From Artemisia argyi (taxonomy: Eukaryota; Streptophyta; Magnoliopsida; Asterales; Asteraceae): a stretch of DNA of 64,000 nucleotides. This document shows, in pieces, positions 48,526 to 61,643 of the stretch. Below the pieces are notes generated by a model, which did not search any database, was not told where the DNA came from, and saw only the letters and a list, made by a program, of their open reading frames with translations. Every line of letters begins with the position of its first letter. The first letter of the stretch is position 1. The stretch spans positions 41,568,959 through 41,632,958 of the forward strand of contig CM060697.1 of the NCBI GenBank assembly GCA_030686995.1, written 5' to 3'. Both the position numbers and the translations under genes were made by a program.

Positions 48526-48848
48526 ACTAGTGTTATAGTACTAGTTATCTTTTGTACTACTAAACTGATTAGTATCAGTTAGTAAAATGTTATGAAATCC
48601 ATGTAATAGCTAGCGATAGTAGAAACGTTGTAATAACTAAACTGAAAGTATCAGTTGGTAAATTTTGAAGAAGCTTGTAATAGGTTTCAATTTTGTAAAT
48701 CAATCAACGTTATATGAATAAAACTCTTGTTTTATACTATCATGTGTTATGCTTTTAAATTTCAACATTATTATCCTATCATTCTTATCAAAAATTGTGC
48801 TCATTTCACAACTCTCTAATTACGACGTATCTTTTGTACAATAGAATC
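48526..48848 (+). other. Spacer between ORF1 and gag
   Basis: Non-coding, A/T-rich. Contains two related blocks (ACTAAACTGATTAGTATCAG near 48560 and ACTAAACTGAAAGTATCAG near 48637) and an AATAAA at 48717-48722. Confidence 0.5.
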
Positions 48849-50276
48849 ATGGCGCCAAAGAAGAAGACACCACTAGCAATGACTCAAGCTGCTATTCGCA
48901 AACTAGTTAAAGACAGTGTCAACGCAGCACTCACAACGGAACGAGCAACCGTAGCTGCAGCAGCTGCCGAAGCCGCCACAGCTGCTGGTGCTGCAGCAGC
49001 CGTTGAAGATGCTAGAGCTGTTGATGCTGCAGCAGCTGCTGATGCTGCAGCAGTCGCCATCGCTGCGGAAGTTGCTAGAGCTGCAGAAGCTGCCCGAATT
49101 GCCAACCTTAACACTGGAGGACCAAGCCCAACTATCCCTCCAGTGACAAATGTTGCTTCATTACCTAAGGGTTGCTCATTCATTTCCTATTTGAAATGCA
49201 AACCCATAAAGTTTAAGGGTACAGAAGGAGCTGTAGGTTTGACCCGCTGGTTTGAAAAAGCGAAGTCGGTATTTTTGGTCAGTAAATGTACTGAGAGTGA
49301 TAAAGTTCAGTATGCCACGAGTACACTGTTGAATGAGGCATTATCATGGTGGAATTCAATATCTCAACCAATGGGCATTGAAAATGCTTATAAGATTTCT
49401 TGGGATAATTTGAAGAAAATGATGATCAAAGAGTACTGCCCCCGCAGTGAAATGCAGAAGTTAGAGGTAGAATTATGGGATCATTCTGTTAGGGGAAATG
49501 ACATCATAACTTACAACCGTCGATTCCAAGAATTGAGGATACTGTGTCCAACAATGGTTTCCACAAAAGAGAAATTGTTGGAACGGTATATCTGGGGACT
49601 TCCATCAAGTATACAAGGGAATGTAACTTCAACCAATCCCAAGGAACTTGATGAAGCTATGCGGATGTTTCGCAGCCTCATGGATCAAGTGGTGCGTACA
49701 ACAGAAACCCGAAAACAAAACAACACCAACAACACCAACAATACCAACAACACCAACAATACCAATAACACCAACAACTCCAACTACCGTAACAACAATA
49801 TCAATAGGAACAACAACAACAACAAGCGACCATGGGATGGTAACCGTGGAAGTAACAACAACAACAGCAACAACCAAACTCGAAACAACAACCATCACAA
49901 TCAGCAAAACAAAAGACAAGAAGCCGCGACGGCTTATGTTGCTGCACCAGCCGGAGGTAAATACGTTGGTACTCTACCACAGTGTACCAAGTGTAACTAC
50001 CATCATGCAGGTCCCTGCCCGGCCAAGTGCAACAAATGTCTAAAGCCCGGACATCTTGCCAAGGATTGTAGAGGCAAGGGTGTAGCTACTGGGGCTAACA
50101 CTCAGCCAATAGTTACATGTTTTGGGTGTGGTGAAAAGGGACACTTCAAGAACAAGTGTCCTCAAAACCATGGACCACAAGGCGGAGGTGCTTGCGGTAG
50201 AGCCTATGTCATAGGAAATGGAGAACCACACCAAGACCCGAACGTGGTTACTGCCAATCAAACTCGGAAGTTTTGA
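48849..50276 (+). CDS. gag: Gag of element G
   Basis: 475 residues from ATG 48849, the first ATG of the frame (the open frame reaches 48795 without one). The N-terminus is basic (MAPKKKTP), followed by a helical Ala-rich region (about residues 30-85), then the Ty3-type retrotransposon gag domain (about 105-260: [49 protein letters not shown]). An Asn/Thr tract follows (from about residue 291, coded by a 9-bp repeat at 49721-49790), then two CCHC knuckles, [14 protein letters not shown] and [14 protein letters not shown]. The knuckles bind element RNA during packaging. The last ~8 residues are out of frame because of the deletion at about 50252, so normal read-through into protease is lost. 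Confidence 0.85.
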   Translation: MAPKKKTPLAMTQAAIRKLVKDSVNAALTTERATVAAAAAEAATAAGAAAAVEDARAVDAAAAADAAAVAIAAEVARAAEAARIANLNTGGPSPTIPPVTNVASLPKGCSFISYLKCKPIKFKGTEGAVGLTRWFEKAKSVFLVSKCTESDKVQYATSTLLNEALSWWNSISQPMGIENAYKISWDNLKKMMIKEYCPRSEMQKLEVELWDHSVRGNDIITYNRRFQELRILCPTMVSTKEKLLERYIWGLPSSIQGNVTSTNPKELDEAMRMFRSLMDQVVRTTETRKQNNTNNTNNTNNTNNTNNTNNSNYRNNNINRNNNNNKRPWDGNRGSNNNNSNNQTRNNNHHNQQNKRQEAATAYVAAPAGGKYVGTLPQCTKCNYHHAGPCPAKCNKCLKPGHLAKDCRGKGVATGANTQPIVTCFGCGEKGHFKNKCPQNHGPQGGGACGRAYVIGNGEPHQDPNVVTANQTRKF

Positions 50277-51453
50277 TGTTGTCATTGGCATGGATTGGTT
50301 GTCTAAACATCAAGCTAACATCATTTGTGGTGAAAGAGTTGTGCACATTCCATGTGACAATGAAACTTTGATCATCCGTGGTGATCAAAGTAGAACTAGA
50401 ATAAACATCATCTCATGTATCAAAACCATAAAGTACATTGAGAAAGGATGTTATGCTTTCCTAGCCCACGTAACTGAAAAGAAATCCGATGAAAAACGTC
50501 TTGAAGATGTTCCTATCACCCGTGAGTTTCCTGAAGCCTTTCCAGAAGATTTACCCGGACTACCACCAAATCGTCAAATAGAATTCAGAATTGATTTAAT
50601 ACCAGGAGCGACGCCAGTTGCCCGCGCACCCTACCGGCTAGCACCGTCAAAGATGCAAGAGCTATCAAATCAATTACAAGAACTTTCAGACAAGGGATTT
50701 ATTAGACCTAGTTCCTCACCTTGGGGAGCTCCAGTTTTATTCATGAAAAAAAAAGATGGGTCATTACGAATGTGTATTGACTATCGTGAACTAAACAAAT
50801 TAACCATAAAGAACCGATACCCATTACCAAGAATTGATGATTTATTCGATCAATTACAAGGTTCAACCTATTACTCAAAAATTGACCTACGATCAGGTTA
50901 CCATCAAGTTAAAGTTCGTGATGAAGACATTCCAAAAACAGCCTTTAGGACACGATACGGTCACCATGAATTCCAAGTGATGCCATTTGGGTTAACTAAC
51001 GCACCGGCAGTATTCATGGATCTCATGAATCGAGTGTGTAAGCCATATTTGGACAAATTCGTGATCGTATTCATAGACGACATTCTCATATATTCCAAAA
51101 ACGAAGAGCAACACAAAGAACACTTGAGAACAATTTTAGGATTACTCATGGAAGAGAAATTGTATGCAAAGTTTTCCAAATGTGAATTTTGGATTCAATC
51201 AGTACAATTCCTTGGGCATGTGATTGACAAGACTGGTTTACATGTCGATCCCGCTAAATTTGAAGCTATCAAAGATTGGCAAACACCTACCACACCTACA
51301 GAAATTCGTCAATTTTTGGGTCTAGCCGGGTATTACCGAAGGTTTATTGAAGGATTTTCCTCAATAGCAAAACCTTTGACCAAGCTAACTCAGAAAAACA
51401 AGAAATACGTGTGGGATGAAGATGAAGAAAAGGCTTTCCAAACCCTCATGTAG
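50253..51453 (+). pseudogene. pol: Pol of element G, part 1: protease remnant and RT
   Basis: Opens with [13 protein letters not shown], the end of the retropepsin domain. The active-site D-T-G segment that should lie between the gag knuckles and this point is absent. Then the RT domain: [95 protein letters not shown] and the catalytic box [12 protein letters not shown], so both Asp of the F-x-D-D box are kept. The frame ends at TAG 51451-51453, just inside the RNase H linker. A small deletion shifts the remaining pol into another frame. Confidence 0.85.
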
Positions 51454-53350
51454 TGGTCCTATTCTAGCATTGCCAGATGGAATCGAAGATTTTGTAGTCT
51501 ATTGTGATGCATCGTACCAAGGTTTAGGTGCCATGTTGATGCAACGTAATAAGGTCATGGCTTATGCTTCAAGACAACTCAAGGTTCATGAAGAAAATTA
51601 CACCACTCATGACTTAGAGTTAGGAGCTGTAGTCTTTGCACTAAAAATCCGGAGACACTATCTATACGGTACTAGATGTACTGTGTTCACCGATCATAAA
51701 AGTCTACAACACATTTTGAACCAAAAAGAACTAAACATGAGACAACGTCGTTGGTTGGAATTACTAAGTGATTATGACTGCAACATTCGTTACCACCCAG
51801 GAAAGGCAAACGTAGTAGCCGACGCCCTAAGCCGAAAGGAACGGGTTAAACCACTACGAGTCCCAGCCTTAGTTTTAACCATAAATTCAAACTTTCCTGC
51901 TCAAATCCATCACGCTCAAGCTGAGGCGGTGAAACAAGAAGACATCAAAAAGGAAAAGTTGGATGGCATGATACAGAAGAAATTCGAAACACGTTCAGAC
52001 GGAACATTATGCTTCCTAGGTCGAAGTTGGTTACCACTTTATGGTGGCCTACGAGACTTGATCATGCATGAATCTCACAAATCCAAATACTCCATACATC
52101 CAGGATCTGATAAGATGTATCATGATCTTAAACTACTCTATTGGTGGCCGAACATGAAGGCCGATATTGCAACATACGTTAGCAAATGTCTTACATGCTC
52201 CAAAGTAAAAGCCGAACATCAAAAACCATCTGGTCCATTGCAACAACCAGAGATTCCTATGTGGAAATGGGAAAGAATTACTATGGACTTCATTACCAAG
52301 CTTCCAAAGACATCAAGCGGTTATGACTCCATCTGGGTCATAGTTGATCGTCTCACAAAATCCGCACACTTTATACCAATCAAAGAGACTTACAAAATGG
52401 AACAGCTAACTCGACTGTACGTCAAAGAAATAGTCTCAAGATATGGTGCACCAATATCCATTATATCTGACCGAGATGGTAGATTTACCTCCAATTTCTG
52501 GCAGTCACTCCAGGACGCCTTTGGAACAAATCTAGACATGAGTACAGCGTATCATCCTCAGACCGATGGTCAGAGTGAACGAACCATTCAAACACTTGAA
52601 GACATGCTTCGAGCTTGTATAATAGACTTTGGAAAAGGATGGGATACTCATCTACCATTAGTCAAATTTTCCTACAACAACAGCTATCATGCAAGTATTA
52701 AAGCAGCTCCATTTGAAGCACTTTATGGTCGAAAGTGTCGTTCACCTGCTTGTTGGGGTGAAGTGGGAGAAGTTCAACTCACTGGTCCAGAACTCATTCG
52801 AGAAACAACGGATAAGATTGTACAAATCAGAAGTCGACTTCAAACCGCAAGAGATCGACAGAAAAGTTATGCCGACACACGGCGCAGACCCCTAGAATTC
52901 CAAGTCGGAGATAGGGTTATGCTAAAAGTATCGCCTTGGAAAGGCTTGATACGATTTGGTAAACAAGGAAAACTAAACCCAAGATACATCGGACCATTCA
53001 AAATCCTAGCCAGGGTTGGCCCAGTGGCGTACAGACTTGAGCTTCCATCAGAACTCAGTAGTGTACACCTCACTTTCCATGTATCTAACCTAAAGAAATG
53101 CTTGTTAGATGAATCACTCGTTATTCCACTCGATGAAATTCAACTCAATGACGATCTTCAATTTATTGAGGAACCCGTAGAAATCATGGACCGAGAGGTC
53201 AAACAACTCAAGCAAAGCCGTATTCCAATTGTCAAAGTTCGTTGGAACTCACGACGTGGTCCTGAATACACATGGGAACGAGAGGACCAGATACGTAAGA
53301 AATACCCACATCTTTTTACCAACGAAGCTTCTACTCCCAACACAAATTGA
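51450..53350 (+). pseudogene. pol: Pol of element G, part 2: RNase H, integrase, chromodomain
   Basis: About 630 codons open in the next frame, beginning with [11 protein letters not shown]. RNase [57 protein letters not shown]. Integrase: HHCC finger ([13 protein letters not shown] ... CLTCSKVK), then D,D-35-E ([36 protein letters not shown]), GPY/F module ([19 protein letters not shown]), and a C-terminal chromodomain ([35 protein letters not shown]). The catalytic residues look intact. Chromodomains direct integration to marked chromatin. It is separated from RT by a frameshift near 51447, so no full-length Pol can be made. Confidence 0.85.
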
Positions 53351-53372
53351 TCTCCGGGACGGAGCTCTCATA

Positions 53373-53384
53373 TGGGGTGGAGAC
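53373..53384 (+). promoter_or_regulatory. Polypurine tract of element G
   Basis: TGGGGTGGAGAC immediately before the 3' LTR; the F equivalent is AAGGGGTAGAGAC. Confidence 0.8.
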
Positions 53385-56891
<3,507 letters not shown>

Positions 56892-57562
56892 TGTTGACTT
56901 AAATAATCCTTATGTGTTACTTGCATTAACACCATAAGTTCCTAAGATCTCGGATGAGGAACTTAGATTATTTAGTCCATTCATTAGGTATTTTAGTTTG
57001 TTATGCAATACCATACCGAATTCGATTCACAGGAATTCTCTTCAACTATGTAAGTAGTTTATATGTTTGCACAAAATCTTTACATTTCTCTTCTTTCCTA
57101 AACACAAAGCATGCCATATTCACATAAATTGAACAAGTAGATGATGTACATCCTCTAATACGATTGTGAGTCGTGATACAAAGTTTTATCTAATCTTGGT
57201 ATTTTGACACAAATGACTTTCAATCATATTAAGTATTAATAAGATATTTTTTTTGTTAAATTTTCTTGTTCATTGCACATAATATAGACATGTAGAGTCT
57301 TGAATGTTATCAATCATCGTTTGAATAAAGAAATGATATATATTTTTTCTCTCGGAAATCATTTAATAGTATTTCCTTCCATGCCTCCACATAAGTCCTA
57401 GACATATAAACATATAACCACTAGAAACACCTAAAGGACGTGCAAACGACCCCTAAACATTTTATTCTAGCTTAAAGATTGTCCCCCTAAGATGCATGTC
57501 AACCATGTTACCTAAACCTATCCCAAAACAATTTGGATTTTTTAAAAATGTCATGCCAAAAC
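56892..57562 (-). other. Non-coding 3' region of element I
   Basis: About 670 bp between the G 3' LTR and the integrase relic. On the minus strand CTTAGGGGGACAATC (57499-57485) resembles a polypurine tract, so this may be the 3' non-coding part of element I after loss of RT and RNase H. No coding seen. Confidence 0.4.
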
Positions 57563-59105
57563 TTAGACTTGTGTATTTTGTGACCTAAGTGTCCTTTTAT
57601 TCAAGTCACTAATGAATTGTTCAATAGGATGACCCCTCACTTCTCTCACTTCCTTAGGATTGCCTTCATCCGAAACATTAACTTGTAATGACGACGACCT
57701 TTCTTGATCATGAACTACTTGTTCGTTGATCACATCATCTTCTACCGAAGGAGATGACTTAGGCTCAGGCATGCTCTCATCAAAGGTTACATTGAGAGAT
57801 TCCTCAATCCTCATTGTTTCCTTATTAAGCACTATGTATGCTTTGCTAGTTTGAGAGTATCCTAAGAACACACCCTCATACGACTTTGGGTTGAATTTGG
57901 TGAGATACTCTTTGGTGTTAAGTATAAATACATTGCAACCAAAAACCCTAAAGTACTCTAAGGAAGGTTTTCTATTCCTAAGAATTTCATATGGAGTTTT
58001 ATTTATGACTTTTCTTACGTGGACTCTATAAAAATATAACATGTGGTATCTAGGGCATGACACCCAAACTTTTGTGGAATGGATTGCTCGTCAAGCATTG
58101 CACGACTCATCTTTCTTAACTTACGATGTGTTCTTTCAACAATCTCAAGCGATTGAGAAGTGAACGGGCCCGATAAGTTATAAGATATTCCATGTTGTTC
58201 ACAAAAGTTTCAAAATTGCAATTTGTCAAAATCACTACGATGATTTGTTTTTATTGAAACAATATAACAATCAAGTAGGTTTTCAAGTTTCTTTCTTAAA
58301 CGATCAAATTTATTTAAGACTCCATCCTTATTCACTAAAAATAACATCCAAGTGTAATTTGAATAATCATCTATAATCATCAAAGTGTAGAAGTTTCCTG
58401 CATAACTTTGAATTGGAGATGGTCCATACAAATCTAAGTGCAATAATTCTAACACCCTATTAGTTGCCACTTCATTCTTACTCCTATTATTTGCGTGTCC
58501 TTGACTCCCTAGACACGTATCACAGTAATGTCTCTCAAAGCTCAACTTAGGTAAATTCCTTACTAGCTCGTTGGAAGCTAGGTTTTGGACTAACCTCATA
58601 TTAGAGTGACCTAACTTCCTATGCCAAAGCGTTGAGTTATCCACCATGGACGTAAGACATATGTGTTGCTTGGAGTTATCTCCTAACTTGCATGTATACA
58701 AGTTATTTCTCCTATGACCTTTAGCTAACACAACACCATTTTTACTAATAGTACAATCTATTTTAGTAAACTTAACCTCACAATCATCATCACTTAATTG
58801 ACTTACACTAATCAAATTAAAACTCAAGCCCCTAACATGCTCAACATTGGTAATTTCTATGGAGTCATGAAGGACATTACCTTCGCCGATAATTTTGCCG
58901 TTAAGTTTGCTCTAAAAAATGACTTGATTGCTGTCATACACCATGTATGATGTGAACAATCTTCTATTGCTGGTCATGTGTTTAGTACAACCATTATCCA
59001 CTATCCACTCATCCGGTTGTAGATCACTTTTGAGACAAACCTACAACAAAGACACAACTCATACTTTTGGTACCCATTCTTTTTTGGGTCCGATTTGGTT
59101 AGCAT
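57563..59105 (-). pseudogene. pol: Copia protease-integrase relic (element I)
   Basis: Minus strand. From about 59020 a protease segment reads EWIVDNGCTKHM, where copia proteases have D-S/T-G; here the second residue is Asn, so the site is dead. 58827-58210 holds the pre-integrase and integrase start: LWHRKLGHSNMRLVQ, CDTCLGSQGHANN (HHCC finger), LELLHLDLYGPSPI and MIIDDYSNYTWMLFL. 58063-57563 has the integrase C-terminal part: INKTPYEILRNRKPSLEYFRVFGC and YEGVFLGYSQTSKAYIV. Stops and a frame break near 58100-58210 interrupt it, and RT and RNase H are absent. Confidence 0.75.
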
Positions 59106-61095
59106 TCATAGTGACCAAGTTGAACATTCTTTGGTCTTGAAGTAAGACACACAACTTCTCAATACCAAAACTAGAAAGGCAGACCAAGGATTATTTTGAA
59201 AATTATTTTGACTTTGATAACTTGGTCTAAAGTTTTGATTTCTTTGAGGTCTAAAGGATGTTTGGTTTGCGTAGGAGTTGTCTCTCCTTTGAAAGTTGTT
59301 GTGTTGATATTGAAATGACCTTTGATTATAATTATGAACGTTTCTTCCTTGATTATTTTGAAATGAAGGTCTTTGGTTGTATGAAGTAGTAGGTCTCATA
59401 TTAGGGGTAGATAAAAGTGGTCTATTATTAACTAGAGGTTGTGTATATCCAAGACCATTACGGAAACCCAAGTTATAACTTTGTTTTGGGTTTTCCCTTT
59501 TTGCAATAGGTGCTTGGTTGCCTCGAGTATTTGCAAAAGGAGCTTGAGGAGTAATTGATTTACTAACATTTCTTGACGTAGATCCAATTTCCCTCATAGG
59601 CATGGCGCGTCAACGCGTCAGGTAACGCGTTAGTCTCGGAAATTTTTGGATCTTGGTTTTGATTTGATTTAACAAACACCATTGGTTTTGTTAGGCTTAC
59701 GGGAGTGGTTTTACCTTGTTTTGAAAATCCAAGACTTCCCTTATCTTGAGACACCTTTTGGCGACTTATTATTTCTTCTAAATCATTTGTACTTTTCTTA
59801 TATTTAGAGAAACTTAAAGATTCCTTTTGAAGTTTAGACACTTTGTCATTCAAAGAGTTAACCTCAAATGTGAGTTCTTCACATCTTTTACAAGATTCAA
59901 TTGCCTCTTTGCAATGCTTTAGTGTCTTTACTTCCTTTTCAAGTTCATAAACTTTTTCATTGAATTAGACTTGTTGTTGTTCAAGAAGATGTTTTTCTTT
60001 AATAACTTTTTCAAAGGTTTTTCTAAAATCAACATTAAACTTAGCTAACTCCTTAGTCTCTTTTTTCAATTTGATAATTTCTATGTTATTAGAGGAGAAA
60101 AAGTTTAAAGGTACCTCAAGTTTTTCTTGAGCCATAAGACAAGTGGCTCCATTTGTTGGTTGTTCCTCGTCTTCACTATCACTCCAAGCTCCGCCGACGA
60201 ATGCCTTGTTCACCTTAGGCTTAGGACACTCATTCATGAAGTGGCCTTTTTCACCGCAATTGTAGCATGCTTGAGTGCGCCTTGAACTTTCACCAACCTT
60301 GTTGTCAATTCCCCTACTTCCACCAAAGTTGTTTCTTCAACCATTTCCTTGGTTACCAAACCTATTTCCTCTTCTAAAGTTACCACCTTTCTTAAAGAAC
60401 CTCTGAAAGTTCTTAGCCATAAGGTTGTATTCTTCGTCATCAACATCGTCTTCTTCATCACTACCATCTTGACTATCACTATAATCGCTAGCTTGCCTAC
60501 TAGTGACTTTAGCTTTGAGGGCCAAAGACTCTACCTTCTTCTTCTTGTCTTTGGTGCTAGCTTTGTCATTCTTAAGGATCATTTCATAGACCTTGAGATT
60601 CCCGATAAGCTCTTCAAGGGGAAGTTCTGCCAAATTCTTGGCTTTTTCAATGGCCGTCACCTTTAGCCTCCACTTTACCGGAAGTGCTCAAAGAAACTTC
60701 CTCACATGGTTCTTGTTGTGGAAGCTAGGATCTAGAGCCGTGAGGCTAGTGATAATAGCATTGAACCTTGTGTAACCATTATCAATGGTTTCTTCATCCG
60801 AAATCGAGAACTTCTCATATTGTTGTATGAGTAGATCGATCTTGCAATCTTTTACTTGAGAGTTGCCTTGATGAGTGATGATGAGAGAACGCCAAATTTC
60901 CTTTGCGGTTTTACAAATATGGACCCTCTCAAACTCCCTCCGACGTAGAGCATTATAGATCAACATCTTGGCTTCATCATTTTTGCCAAGTTTTCTCCTC
61001 TCATCATCCTTTAGATCCGAGTTGGACTTTTCCACTAACAACTTTGTTTCGGGGTCTTCCACCATGAACACAAAGTTGCCATTTTGGATGATTAC
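59106..61095 (-). pseudogene. gag: Copia gag relic (element I)
   Basis: Minus-strand gag lacking its N-terminus, where element J inserted (61095/61096). 61071-60337 covers the UBN2-type core (AKEIWRSLIITHQGN, RFNAIITSLTALDPS, LEELIGNLKVYEMIL) and an acidic tract. Then CYNCGEKGHFMNEC, a complete CCHC knuckle (about 60270-60232). 60237-59563 is a coiled-coil segment (IEIIKLKKETKELAKFN). 59603-59106 is Asn/Gln/Arg/Pro-rich (YNQRSFQYQHNNFQRRD). At least three frame breaks or stops lie between these pieces. It has the same overall layout as gag relic C. Confidence 0.75.
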
Positions 61096-61553
61096 TGTTG
61101 GGAATTATATTAACAGTTACCACGGTTAGTATGAAGATTACAACTGCTGAAGAATGCACTAGCAGTGGAAACTCATTACCACTGCTAGTACATATTATTA
61201 CCACTGCTGTTAGGATAACTGTTAGGAAACTTGTATAGATAAATATAGAATAGATCTTGTGTATATCTTATTCTATTATCATTATACGTATCTTGTAGAA
61301 GAGGACTCCTTGTGCAATAAAAGGAGGTCCTAGGTTAAGGTTAGATATATGTTTTTCTTAGAGCTTCAAGGTTGTAACCCTAGTGATAAAAAGATCACTC
61401 GTATTATTATTATTAATAATATTAGAGCTAACAGTTTGATTCATACAGTTTTCTCATTCATATACAATTGCTTTTTATTCATAACTAAACTTCTAAGTAT
61501 TACTAAGTAGATTCTGCATACTTAGTAGTATAACTCAAAGTATCATTCTAACA
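61096..61553 (+). repeat. Element J 5' LTR (~458 bp)
   Basis: Starts TGTTGGGAATTATATTAAC and probably ends ATTCTAACA at 61553 (an end at 61575, ATCCA, is possible). An 11-bp inverted repeat, ACTAGCAGTGG/CCACTGCTAGT with a 10-nt loop, lies at 61158-61189, and another CCACTGCT at 61201. There is no good TATA consensus; CAATAAAAGG is near 61315. Confidence 0.65.
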
Positions 61554-61580
61554 TAGATCAAGGTGTTTAGATCCATTAAG

Positions 61581-61595
61581 TGGTATCAAAGCCAG
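61581..61595 (+). promoter_or_regulatory. Primer binding site of element J
   Basis: TGGTATCAAAGCCAG, the initiator-tRNA-Met type with one change (CAAAGC for CAGAGC). Confidence 0.75.
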
Positions 61596-61643
61596 GCTTT
61601 GATACTTTGATTTAGAAGACCCTAAGTTCACTCAGAAGATTCA

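Noticed and set aside
48884..49919. Antisense ORFs rich in Ala or Val opposite gag
   Set aside because: Shadows of the Ala-rich and Asn/Thr-rich gag codons.
51440..51460. Programmed frameshift between RT and RNase H in G
   Set aside because: No slippery site, and the frame change coincides with an apparent small deletion.
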